Shown piece by piece: positions 7,697-14,535 of a DNA stretch of 14,568 nucleotides. Position numbers and translations under genes: made by a program. The notes beneath the pieces are model-generated. The model was not told the DNA's origin, searched no databases, and saw only the letters and a program-made list of their open reading frames with translations. Within the stretch, counting starts at the first letter, position 1, and each line of letters starts with the position of its first letter. Source of the DNA: a bacterium. Its GTDB lineage: Bacteria > Planctomycetota > UBA11346. The stretch spans positions 1 to 14,568 of the forward strand of contig JAIFKN010000202.1 of NCBI GenBank assembly GCA_020049615.1, given 5' to 3'.

Positions 7697-9352
7697 ATGC
7701 CGGTCAAGACCACGGTGCTCCGCCTCGAACGCCAGATCCGCGAGGAGAACCTGCGCGCTCTCGAGACGACCCGCCTGGAATGGGAGCGGCTTGCAGGCGA
7801 GGTGGTGGCGGCGGCGCGCCGGCGCGGTTTCGCCGGCGACGATCCCTACCTCGCGCTGCAGACCCTGTGCGTGCAGGATCCCGAGAGCCGGCGCCTGGCG
7901 TTGAACGTCGGCGAGCTGTGGCTGACCTTCTTCGGCTGCCTCGACCCGTCGGGCGGCGGCGCGATGAGCCGCTTCCGCGGCGAGGCCGACGAGCTGAACA
8001 AGCGGCTGGCCAAGGCCGTCCCCGGCGAGGGCCCGGATCCGGCGCTGGCCGCCGATGTGCTCGAGACGCTCGATGACTTCTGGCGGGCGCATCAGGCCCA
8101 GGTCGGCGATCGCCTCGCCCGCCTGGCCGAGAGCAGCGGCGTGCGCGCCACCCAGGAGCTGTCCGCGGCGCTGGGCCAGGAGCGCGAGCGCCGGGAACGC
8201 GCCGAGGCCGACGCCCGCGCCACGGTCGAGTCGCTCGCCGCCTTCCTTACCGCGATCGGCGCCGCGATCGAGGGCCGCCAGAGCAGGCCGCTGCCCGGCC
8301 GCGCCGAGGCCCTGGTCGAGGCGGTGCGCCGGGTCGGCGAGGCGCGCGCCGAGCTGGCGCAGCAGGTCGCCGAGCTGCGCAGCCAGGTCACCCAGCTGTC
8401 GGGCGAGCGCCGCGAGCTGATGGAGGAGCTGAAGGCTCGCGACACCGCGTTGGCGCGGCACGAGGCCGGCGAAGTGGCCGAGTTCGAGCTCGACGCGGGC
8501 GCCGCCGCGGCCGCCCTGAAGGCCTGCGACCGCCATCTCGACCAGCTGGTGCGCCACCTCGCCGAGCTGCGCGCCATCGTCCCGCTGAGCGACGATCCGC
8601 GCCGCTACCGTCCACGCCTGTTCGGCGGCGAGTACGAGCTGAAGACCCTGCCCGGCCAGGCCGCCGCGCTGCGTGACGCGGCCCGCGACCTGCTGTGCTA
8701 TGCCGATCGCGCGCGCTGGGCCCTGGGCGTGACCCGCCTGGGCAAGGCCTCGTCGCGCCTGGGCAGCGTGTTCCAGGAGCTGGTCCGTCTGATCGCGGCC
8801 TGGCGCTCCAAGCTCGGCGATCCGCCGCCGGTCTCGGCGACCATGGCGATCCGTGCCGCCGACTCGGTCTGCGCCCTGCCGGCGGTGGCGGCGGCCGACG
8901 TCGAGGCCCTGCTCAAGCGGCGTGGTGCCGGCGACAAGGCCGCCGCCGAGCTGGCCAGCGTGCTCAGCCGCACGCTCGCCGAGGCGCGCGGCGTGGCTCC
9001 GCCGCGCACCGAGGCGGGCAAGCGCGAGACGGCCAAGGGCGCCGCCAGTCGCCTGGCCGGCGAGCTCGCCGATCTCGCGGGGCAGCTCGAAGCGGCCTTC
9101 TCCGAGGCCGTCGCCGCCGACTTCCGCCTGCCTGCGGCCGAGTCGAGGCTCCTCGCCGAAGAGCAGCTGCTGCGCCTGGCGGTGCAGCAGCTCGACGGCG
9201 GCTGCGCGGAGTTCGCCCAGCTGCCTGGCGCGCCGGAGGCCAAGCTCTCGCCGCTCAGCGCGCGTGGCGACCTCGATGGCACGCTGCTGGCGGCTCGCAC
9301 CCGCGCCGACTGGCTGGAGCGCGTGGCGGCCAGCCGCTTCCGCGTCGCATGA
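7697..9352 (+). CDS. Helical/coiled-coil protein of unknown function
   Basis: I do not recognise this 551-residue protein. It is rich in Ala, Glu, Arg and Leu and mostly helical. Residues about 160-258 have the charge and leucine pattern of a coiled coil, including ELRSQVTQLSGERRELMEEL at 226-245. A more globular N-terminal part (about 45-130) holds aromatic residues in GELWLTFFG (72-80). A third part around 300-345 carries Tyr, Arg and Gly residues, followed by a helical C-terminal half. No signal peptide, membrane helix or nucleotide-binding motif is seen, so it is probably cytoplasmic. ATG 7697 is chosen because the protein then begins with a continuous charged helix. ATG 7646, in frame, would add 17 residues, so the start is uncertain. 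It is divergent from larC across a short gap. Its TGA overlaps the first base pairs of the repeat block lying ahead of glnE. Confidence 0.82.
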   Translation: MPVKTTVLRLERQIREENLRALETTRLEWERLAGEVVAAARRRGFAGDDPYLALQTLCVQDPESRRLALNVGELWLTFFGCLDPSGGGAMSRFRGEADELNKRLAKAVPGEGPDPALAADVLETLDDFWRAHQAQVGDRLARLAESSGVRATQELSAALGQERERRERAEADARATVESLAAFLTAIGAAIEGRQSRPLPGRAEALVEAVRRVGEARAELAQQVAELRSQVTQLSGERRELMEELKARDTALARHEAGEVAEFELDAGAAAAALKACDRHLDQLVRHLAELRAIVPLSDDPRRYRPRLFGGEYELKTLPGQAAALRDAARDLLCYADRARWALGVTRLGKASSRLGSVFQELVRLIAAWRSKLGDPPPVSATMAIRAADSVCALPAVAAADVEALLKRRGAGDKAAAELASVLSRTLAEARGVAPPRTEAGKRETAKGAASRLAGELADLAGQLEAAFSEAVAADFRLPAAESRLLAEEQLLRLAVQQLDGGCAEFAQLPGAPEAKLSPLSARGDLDGTLLAARTRADWLERVAASRFRVA

Positions 9353-9462
9353 TTGCCACGTCATTGCCCCAGGGGATTGCCACGTCATTGCCCCAGGGGA
9401 TTGCCACGTCATTGCCCCAGGGGTTAGGGGTCAGGGGGGATTGCCCCTCCATTGCCCCAGGG
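9351..9462 (+). repeat. 24-bp tandem repeat array, direct orientation (cluster A, left half)
   Basis: Three perfect 24-bp copies lie head to tail at 9351-9374, 9375-9398 and 9399-9422. Each begins GATTGCCACGTC and ends with ATTGCCCCAGGG. A fourth, divergent copy sits at 9439-9462, starting GATTGCCCCTCC. A short G-rich spacer (9423-9438) separates it from the third. The array begins inside the stop codon region of the upstream coiled-coil gene. Perfect identity of three adjacent copies implies recent duplication or active homogenisation. Confidence 0.93.
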
Positions 9463-9503
9463 GGCGCAAGCGTGGGGAGGAGATCTGCGGCCACGACCCT
9501 AAC

Positions 9504-9590
9504 CCCTGGGGCAATGGAGTGGCAATGAACCCCAACCCCTGCGGCAATGAAGGGGCAATCCCCAACCCCTGCGGCAATGAAGGGGCAATC
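9504..9590 (-). repeat. 24-bp repeat array, inverted orientation (cluster A, right half)
   Basis: Three copies of the same 24-bp family lie in the opposite orientation at 9504-9527, 9537-9560 and 9567-9590. Each reads CCCTG(G/C)GGCAATG followed by a second GGCAAT box. The last two are part of a perfect 30-bp tandem duplication (9531-9560 and 9561-9590). Together with the left half they make a large inverted structure. The stretch 9411-9432, with GGGGTTAGGG, is nearly the reverse complement of 9494-9514, with CCCTAACCCC, leaving a loop of about 60 nt. The whole non-coding stretch 9353-9608 is thus almost entirely repeats. Confidence 0.92.
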
Positions 9591-9597
9591 CAGCCGT

Positions 9598-9602
9598 GGG
9601 AG
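9598..9602 (+). promoter_or_regulatory. Ribosome binding site deciding the glnE start
   Basis: GGGAG lies 6 nt before ATG 9609, which begins the family-like GlnE N-terminus. A competing GGAG at 9516-9519 lies 5 nt before an in-frame ATG at 9525, but that start would translate the repeats. Confidence 0.6.
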
Positions 9603-9608
9603 CGCTGC

Positions 9609-12530
9609 ATGCTCGACGGCTTCGGCCCCGAGGCGGTGCGGCCGATCGAGGCGGTGCGGCCGTTGGCGGCGCGCCTGGCCGACGGCGAGGCGCGGCTGGC
9701 CGATCTCGCCGACTTCATCTGCGGCGACCCGGCCGGCAGCGCCAGCCTGCGCACCCTGGCCGACAATCCTGAGCTGTCGCTGCTGCTCATGCGCCTGGCC
9801 GGCATCAGCCGCTACGCCTTCGACGTCGCCCGGCGCGTCCCCGGCGTGTTCTGGCAGATCGTCGAGGAGGGCCAGCATGCCCAGGTGTGGGGCCGGCGCA
9901 CCATGGCCGCAGCCTTGCGCGGCGACCTCGCCGGCCTGCGCGACGACGAGGCGCGTCGCGGTGTGCTGGAGCGCTTCAAGCACCACCACTGGCTGCGCCT
10001 GCTGCTCGGCGAGGCCTGCGGCCTGCTCGGCTTCGAGGCCATCGTCAGCGAACTGTCCGACGCCACCGACGTGCTCGCCGATGCCGCGGTCGGCCTGGCC
10101 GCTGCCACTGTCGCCGCGCGCGGGCCGGTGCCGGCCTTCACCGTGCTGGGCATGGGCAAGCTCGGCGCCCGCGAGCTGAACTACAGCAGCGACATCGACC
10201 TCATCTTCATCTACCGCCCCGATGAGGACCGCGACGCCTCGCATCTGCAGGCGCGTCGCCTGGGCGAGGCGGTGATCCGCTGGCTGGAAGGCCTGTTCCG
10301 CGTCGACATGCGCCTGCGGCCCGAGGGGGACCGCGGCGAACTGGCCTTGTCGCTGGCCGAGACCATCGACTACTACTGGAGCGTCGGCCGTCCGTGGGAG
10401 CGGCAGGCGATGCTCAAGGCACGGCCGATCGCGGGCGATCTGCGACTCGGTGAGGAGCTGGTGCGCGAGCTGCAGCCCTGGATCTTCCCATCCGATCCAC
10501 GCTGGGAGGACATGGAGGAGTCGCGCACCATGCGCCGGCGCATCGAGGAGCGCGCCGACGAATCGGACGTCAAGACCGGCGCCGGCGGCATCCGCGACAT
10601 CGAGTTCCTCGCCCAGCACTTCCAGCTCATGCACGGTGGGCGCATGCCCGAGCTGCGCCTGCGCGCCACCATCCCGGCGCTGCGCGCGCTCGCCGACCGC
10701 GGCATCCTGCCGCGCGCCGACGCGGTCGAGCTGGAGAGCCACCTCGTCGTCCTGCGCACCGTCGAGCACCGCCTGCAGTGCTGGGAGGATCGCCAGGAAC
10801 ACGCCGTGCCGACCGATCCGGCCGAGCGCACCCGGCTGGCCTGGCGCTGCGGCTTCACCGGGGCGCAGGCCCTGGCCCTGTTCGACGCCCGCCTGGCGGC
10901 GGTGCGGGGCCGGGTGCGCGAGCTGGCGGAGCGCCATCACCTGCAGCGCACGCCGGACGAGGACGCCGCCCTGGCGCTGCTGATCCAGGGCAACGCCGCC
11001 CCCCGGCTGATCGACCGCGTGCTCACCGGCCGGAACTTCGCCGATCCAGCGGCGGCCGCACGCCATCTGCACGAGCTGGCTGCGGAACCGTTCTTCATCC
11101 TTTCCCGCGCCCGCACCGAGCGCGCCCTGCTGGCGATCCTGCCCGAGCTGCTGCGGCGCATCGGCGCCAGCCCCGATCCCGACCGCGCCCTGGTCAACCT
11201 CGGGCGCATCGTCGGCGCGGTCGGCGGCCGTGCGGTGTTCTACGAGCTGCTGGCGGCGCGTCCGGCGGTGCTGCAGCTGTTCGTCGAATTCGCCGGCTTC
11301 TCCGACCTCATCACCGACCTGATCGAACGACACCCCGGCCTGCCCGACGAGGTCGCCGACGCCCTCGCCCGGCCGCCGCCGCGCGGCATCGTCCTGCACG
11401 CCGAGGCCCGCGCGCTGATCCGCGGTCTCGACGAGCCCGGCGCCCCGCTCGGCTTCCTGCGCGCCCGCGAACTGGCCGTGGCGGCGGCGCGCGACCTGCA
11501 GGGCGCGGCCTCGACCGACATCGCCGAGCGCCTCTCGCTGCTCGCCGAGGTGCTGGTGACCGCGCTGCTCGGCCGGGCCATCTCCGACCGCGCCAAGACC
11601 TGGGGCATCCCGATGGAGGGGGGCAGGCCGACGCGCTTCTGCGTGCTCGCCCTGGGCAAGCTCGGCGGTCGCGAGATGAGCTGGGGCAGCGACTGCGATG
11701 TGCTGTTCGTCGCCGATCCCGGCGGCACCTGTCCCCGCAACGGCCGCGACGGCGACGCCTTCTGGGAGAAGGTCGCGCAGGATCTCTGCCGCACCATGCA
11801 GGAGGCCGGGCTGGGCGAGGTCGATCCGCGGCTGCGTCCGTGGGGCGACCAGGGCCCGCTGGTCGCGACCATGCCGGCGCTGGAGGAATACTGGCGCCAG
11901 CCGCGCGAGATGTGGGAGCGCATGGCCCACGTCCGCGCCACCTGCCTGACCGGCGATCCTGGCCTGGGGGAGGAGGCGGTGGCGCTGCTGCACCGCCAGG
12001 CGCTGTCGTCGCCGCTGCCCGCCGACGCGCTGGTCCAGGTCGCCACCATGCGCCGCCGTCTTGAACAGAGCGTTGCCGGCGAGGACCACCTCAAGCGCGG
12101 GCCGGGTGGTTACGTCGATGCCGAGTTCATCGCCCAGGCGCTGATGCTTGGCCGGCCTGCTGGCGACCTGCCGTCGCCGCCGGCCACCGCCGCCTGCCTG
12201 CGCCGGCTCGCTGCGCGCGGGGCCATGCCGGCGACCGCCGCGGTCGCGCTGTGCGACGGCCTGGCCTCGCTGCGCCGGATCGAGAACCGCCTGCGCCTGG
12301 CCGACGGGCGTGCGGTCAGCGCCCTGCCCGCCGATCCGGCCGAGCGCTCCCGCATGGCCCGCCGCTGCGGCTTCGCCGACACCGCCGCCCTCGACGCCGA
12401 GGTGGCGCGGGCGCGCGGCCTGCTGCAGCGCTGGTTCGGCGAGCTGATCCTGGGACCGACGAGTTCCAGCTCGTCGGCTTCGCTTCCGACGAGCTGGAGC
12501 TCGTCGGTCCCAGGCGGCTCTTGCCCATGA
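9609..12530 (+). CDS. glnE: Bifunctional glutamine synthetase adenylyltransferase/adenylyl-removing enzyme
   Basis: GlnE adds AMP to glutamine synthetase and removes it again, under PII (GlnB) and glutamine control, and so sets ammonia assimilation in the cytoplasm. The 973-residue product has the two homologous nucleotidyltransferase halves. The N-terminal (adenylyl-removing) half has GMGKLGARELNYSSDID at 181-197, with metal-binding Asp195 and Asp197, then DMRLRPEGDRG at 233-243 and KTGAGGIRDIEF at 322-333. The C-terminal (adenylylating) half has LGKLGGREMSWGSDCD at 682-697, with Asp695 and Asp697, VDPRLRPWGDQG from 738 and KRGPGGYVDAEF from 829. The E. coli enzyme has 946 residues. Here residues from about 948 to 973, Ser- and Pro-rich, are encoded by an inverted repeat and look like an added tail. 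An in-frame ATG at 9525 would add 28 residues translated from repeats. No glnA or glnB is in the window. Confidence 0.96.
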   Translation: MLDGFGPEAVRPIEAVRPLAARLADGEARLADLADFICGDPAGSASLRTLADNPELSLLLMRLAGISRYAFDVARRVPGVFWQIVEEGQHAQVWGRRTMAAALRGDLAGLRDDEARRGVLERFKHHHWLRLLLGEACGLLGFEAIVSELSDATDVLADAAVGLAAATVAARGPVPAFTVLGMGKLGARELNYSSDIDLIFIYRPDEDRDASHLQARRLGEAVIRWLEGLFRVDMRLRPEGDRGELALSLAETIDYYWSVGRPWERQAMLKARPIAGDLRLGEELVRELQPWIFPSDPRWEDMEESRTMRRRIEERADESDVKTGAGGIRDIEFLAQHFQLMHGGRMPELRLRATIPALRALADRGILPRADAVELESHLVVLRTVEHRLQCWEDRQEHAVPTDPAERTRLAWRCGFTGAQALALFDARLAAVRGRVRELAERHHLQRTPDEDAALALLIQGNAAPRLIDRVLTGRNFADPAAAARHLHELAAEPFFILSRARTERALLAILPELLRRIGASPDPDRALVNLGRIVGAVGGRAVFYELLAARPAVLQLFVEFAGFSDLITDLIERHPGLPDEVADALARPPPRGIVLHAEARALIRGLDEPGAPLGFLRARELAVAAARDLQGAASTDIAERLSLLAEVLVTALLGRAISDRAKTWGIPMEGGRPTRFCVLALGKLGGREMSWGSDCDVLFVADPGGTCPRNGRDGDAFWEKVAQDLCRTMQEAGLGEVDPRLRPWGDQGPLVATMPALEEYWRQPREMWERMAHVRATCLTGDPGLGEEAVALLHRQALSSPLPADALVQVATMRRRLEQSVAGEDHLKRGPGGYVDAEFIAQALMLGRPAGDLPSPPATAACLRRLAARGAMPATAAVALCDGLASLRRIENRLRLADGRAVSALPADPAERSRMARRCGFADTAALDAEVARARGLLQRWFGELILGPTSSSSSASLPTSWSSSVPGGSCP
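12450..12513. repeat. Long inverted repeat overlapping the glnE 3' end (cluster B)
   Basis: The left arm 12450-12477 and right arm 12486-12513 are 28 nt each and complementary at 27 positions, with the remaining one a possible G-U pair in RNA. The loop is 8 nt (CTTCGCTT). Each arm is also nearly self-complementary: in the right arm CCGACGAGCT and AGCTCGTCGG flank a central GG. The element could therefore form one long hairpin or two short ones. It is not followed by a T tract, so it is not a standard intrinsic terminator. It could still protect or end the glnE transcript. It encodes most of the last 26 GlnE residues. Confidence 0.93.
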
Positions 12531-12554
12531 TGTCGGCACCGCCCATCATGCGCT

Positions 12555-12562
12555 GGAGGAGA
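12555..12562 (+). promoter_or_regulatory. Strong Shine-Dalgarno for the 84-residue gene
   Basis: GGAGGAGA lies 6 nt before ATG 12569. It is the best ribosome binding site in the window and selects this start over the in-frame ATG at 12548, which overlaps the region just ahead of it. Confidence 0.75.
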
Positions 12563-12568
12563 CAGGCC

Positions 12569-12823
12569 ATGGCTGATTCCGACAACTCCCTCGCCCAGTC
12601 CGAACTCGACGATCTGCTGCGCATCCACGGGCTGCTCGGCGAAGGCGACAAGAACGGCGTCGCCCTGATCGACGAGCTGGAGAACGCCATTCTCGACAGC
12701 GGCAAGCTGCAGCTGGTGCAGTGGCGCGCGCTGCGCGACAAGCTCAAGGCGATCGAACGCCTGATCCCGCACATCGACCTGATCATCGAGCTGCGCGAGC
12801 GCCGTGGCGTGCGTCACCCCTGA
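12569..12823 (+). CDS. Small helical protein of unknown function
   Basis: The 84-residue product has a strong ribosome binding site and reads as two or three charged helices: about 8-22, 31-44 and 47-80. There is no signal peptide or membrane helix. The N-terminal stretch SLAQSELDDLLRIHG (7-21) resembles the SQxEIDALL motif with which FliM binds phosphorylated CheY, but nothing else in it looks like FliM and the match may be chance. It starts 38 nt after glnE and ends 3 nt before the oxidoreductase start, which has no Shine-Dalgarno of its own, so the two are probably translationally coupled. Its size, site and codon bias support a real gene; the function is unknown. Confidence 0.8.
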   Translation: MADSDNSLAQSELDDLLRIHGLLGEGDKNGVALIDELENAILDSGKLQLVQWRALRDKLKAIERLIPHIDLIIELRERRGVRHP

Positions 12824-12826
12824 CGC

Positions 12827-13843
12827 ATGCCGGAACTCGCCATCATCGGGGTCGGCAACGCCGGCCGCTTCATCCACGCGCCGCTCATCGCGTCCACGCC
12901 AGGGCTGCGCCTGGCAGGGGTCTGCGCCCGCGATCCCGCACGGCGCGCTGAAGCCGCCAGCGCCCTCGGCTGCGGCGCCTGGGACAGCTACGAGGCCGTC
13001 CTGGCCGATGCGTCTGTCGATACGGTGGTGCTGGCGACTCCTACCTCCGACCATGTGGTGCAGGCGCTGGCCGCGCTGGCGGCTGGCAAGCATGTCGTGG
13101 TCGACAAGCCCGTGTGTCTCGACCTCGCCGGTCTCGACCGGCTGGCCGAGGCCGAGCGCCGCTCGGGACGTAGCCTGGCGGTGTTCCACAACCGCCGCTG
13201 GGATGGCGACTTCCTCACCGTGCAGCGGCTCCTGGCTGGCGGAACGCTGGGGGCCCCGCGGGCGATCGAGCTGGCCTGGGGCGCCTTCGGCCGGCCGCGC
13301 GGCTGGCGCGCCACCGTCGCCGGCGGCGGCGGGCGGGTCTACGATCTCGGTACGCACATGGCGGATCAGCTGTGCCAGTTGATGCCGTCGCGGCCGGTCA
13401 GCGTGTTCGCCCGGCTGCACGACCCGCTGCCCGGTGATGAAGTCGAAAGCCACGCCCACCTGGTCATCGGCTTCGCCGATGGCGCCACTGGCGTGATCGA
13501 GACCGGCTACATCTCGGCCATCGCCAAGCCGCGCTTCCGCGTCCTCGGCAGCCAGGCCAGCTTCGAGAAGCACGGCCTCGATCCGCAGGAGGCGGCGCTG
13601 AAGGCCGGCGACGTCGACGCGGCACGCGAGGATCCCGACTGCTACGGCTGGCTGTCGGACGGGATCACCCGCACGCGGGTGCCGACCGTGCCGGGCTCGT
13701 GGCGCGGCTTCTACCTCGCGCTGCGCGAGCATCTCGCCGGCCGCGCCGTCAACCCGGTGCCGCTGGCCTCGGTGCGACCGGCGATGGCGATCGTCGAGGC
13801 GGCGTTCCGCAGCGCCCGGAGCGGCGGCGTCGAAAGCCTCTGA
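12827..13843 (+). CDS. Gfo/Idh/MocA-family NAD(P)-dependent oxidoreductase
   Basis: Members of this family oxidise or reduce sugars, inositols and related polyols with NAD(P) in the cytoplasm. The 338-residue product has a Rossmann N-terminus with GVGNAGRFIH at 8-17 (GxGxxG), the ATPTSDHV stretch at 70-77, and DKP at 93-95, where most relatives have EKP, keeping the catalytic Lys94. HNRRWDGDFLTVQRLL at 121-136 is characteristic of the YvaA/IolW, YdgJ and YhhX branch, which includes NADP-dependent scyllo-inositol dehydrogenases. DLGTHMADQ at 173-181 supplies the conserved Asp173 and His177. The C-terminal half has the usual alpha/beta substrate domain. An inositol or sugar substrate is likely, but the precise substrate cannot be read from sequence. 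It follows the small gene by 3 nt and converges with the thioesterase gene across 3 nt. Confidence 0.93.
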   Translation: MPELAIIGVGNAGRFIHAPLIASTPGLRLAGVCARDPARRAEAASALGCGAWDSYEAVLADASVDTVVLATPTSDHVVQALAALAAGKHVVVDKPVCLDLAGLDRLAEAERRSGRSLAVFHNRRWDGDFLTVQRLLAGGTLGAPRAIELAWGAFGRPRGWRATVAGGGGRVYDLGTHMADQLCQLMPSRPVSVFARLHDPLPGDEVESHAHLVIGFADGATGVIETGYISAIAKPRFRVLGSQASFEKHGLDPQEAALKAGDVDAAREDPDCYGWLSDGITRTRVPTVPGSWRGFYLALREHLAGRAVNPVPLASVRPAMAIVEAAFRSARSGGVESL

Positions 13844-13846
13844 GGC

Positions 13847-14266
13847 TCAGGCCGCCGGCGGGGCGAGCCGTTCCAGGGCGGCCCGCATGTGCGGCGGGAC
13901 CTCGACCGAGGTGAAGGTCGCCATCTCGATCACCGCGGCGGTGAAGCGCAGGCTGGCGGCCACCATCGTGCCGCCGGCCGGCAGCAGGTCGACGCGGCAG
14001 GTGTAGCTGTGCGCCTTGATCTCGGTGCACCACAGGTCGATGTCGACGCGCTCGCCATGGCGGAACGGGCGCTTGAAGTCGGCCTCGACGTGGACCAGCG
14101 GCACGCCGAAGCGCTTCTCGCGCAGCATGGCGGCGAAGTCCAGGCCGACGTCGGCCAGGCCGGATTCCAGGGCCTCCAGGGCGATGGTCACCAGGCGTCC
14201 GGTGTAGGCGATGCCGGCGGCATCGATGTCGTTGATCAGCATGCGGCGGGTGCAGACGCGGGGCAT
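13847..14266 (-). CDS. Hotdog-fold acyl-CoA thioesterase (4HBT/YbgC type)
   Basis: This enzyme family hydrolyses acyl-CoA or aryl-CoA thioesters in the cytoplasm. From ATG 14266 the protein has 139 residues, the usual length for a single hotdog domain. Near the N-terminus INDIDAAGIAYTGRLVTIAL (11-30) matches the DxDxxGxxxYxxYL signature, with Asp15 the likely catalytic residue. It continues with a long helix (27-37) and beta strands with VHVEADFKRPFRHGERVDID at 58-77. ATG 14266 is chosen because upstream residues in the same open frame are translated repeats and fit no thioesterase. No Shine-Dalgarno precedes it, so it may be leaderless. It lies alone on the minus strand, with repeat cluster C in its upstream region. 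Substrate is not known. Confidence 0.88.
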   Translation of the reverse strand: MPRVCTRRMLINDIDAAGIAYTGRLVTIALEALESGLADVGLDFAAMLREKRFGVPLVHVEADFKRPFRHGERVDIDLWCTEIKAHSYTCRVDLLPAGGTMVAASLRFTAAVIEMATFTSVEVPPHMRAALERLAPPAA

Positions 14267-14290
14267 GGGCGGGAGGATACGCTGGGAGGG

Positions 14291-14485
14291 TCGAGCACCA
14301 GCTCGACCTCGGGGCAATGATCGGGCAACCCAGGATGCCCAGCGGGCAGCTGGGAGAGGGCAGCACCAGCTCGACCTCGGGGCAATGGCGGAGCCGCTGT
14401 CCGCCCACCCCATTGCCCCGTGGTCGAGCTGGCTCTGCCCGTGGGCAGCAACCCCATTGCCCCGTGGTCGAGCTGGCGCTGCCCT
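14291..14485. repeat. Palindromic repeat cluster, two direct and two inverted copies (cluster C)
   Basis: Two plus-strand copies at 14295-14319 and 14363-14387 are identical over 25 nt, containing CCAGCTCGACC followed by TCGGGGCAATG. Two inverted copies at 14411-14432 and 14455-14476 are identical to each other over 22 nt (CATTGCCCCG then TGGTCGAGCTGG) and differ from the direct copies at one position. Copies 2 and 4, with flanks, form a 33-nt inverted pair with about three mismatches (14356-14388 against 14453-14485). Copy 1 also sits in a small hairpin, GTCGAGC-ACCA-GCTCGAC, at 14290-14307. The rest of 14267-14535 holds no gene that I can support. Confidence 0.9.
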
Positions 14486-14535
14486 CTAACAGCTCGCCGC
14501 CCCTTCCTGCCCAAAGGGTTGCACAAGGGTCTTCT

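Noticed and set aside
6539..9412. A 957-codon minus-strand open frame across larC and the coiled-coil gene, starting inside cluster A
   Set aside because: It opposes the coiled-coil gene and overlaps larC in another frame. Its composition is that of a shadow frame and its start lies in repeats.
9351..9590. CRISPR array
   Set aside because: Copies are adjacent or nearly so, with no unique spacers of 30-40 nt, they occur in both orientations, and there are no cas genes.
8853..9608. Upstream extension of the glnE frame into the coiled-coil gene
   Set aside because: The extension overlaps the real upstream gene in another frame and reads Arg/Pro/Ser-rich nonsense before the repeats. It is open only because of base composition.
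12450..12513. Rho-independent terminator after glnE
   Set aside because: The stem is strong but no T-rich tract follows, and the glnE stop codon lies downstream of the hairpin.
9255..12539. A 1094-codon minus-strand open frame opposite glnE
   Set aside because: GlnE on the other strand has every expected motif. The antisense product is low-complexity and resembles no family.
12110..13732. A 540-codon minus-strand open frame opposite the small gene and the oxidoreductase
   Set aside because: The plus-strand genes carry a strong ribosome binding site and clear Gfo/Idh/MocA motifs. The antisense frame has none.
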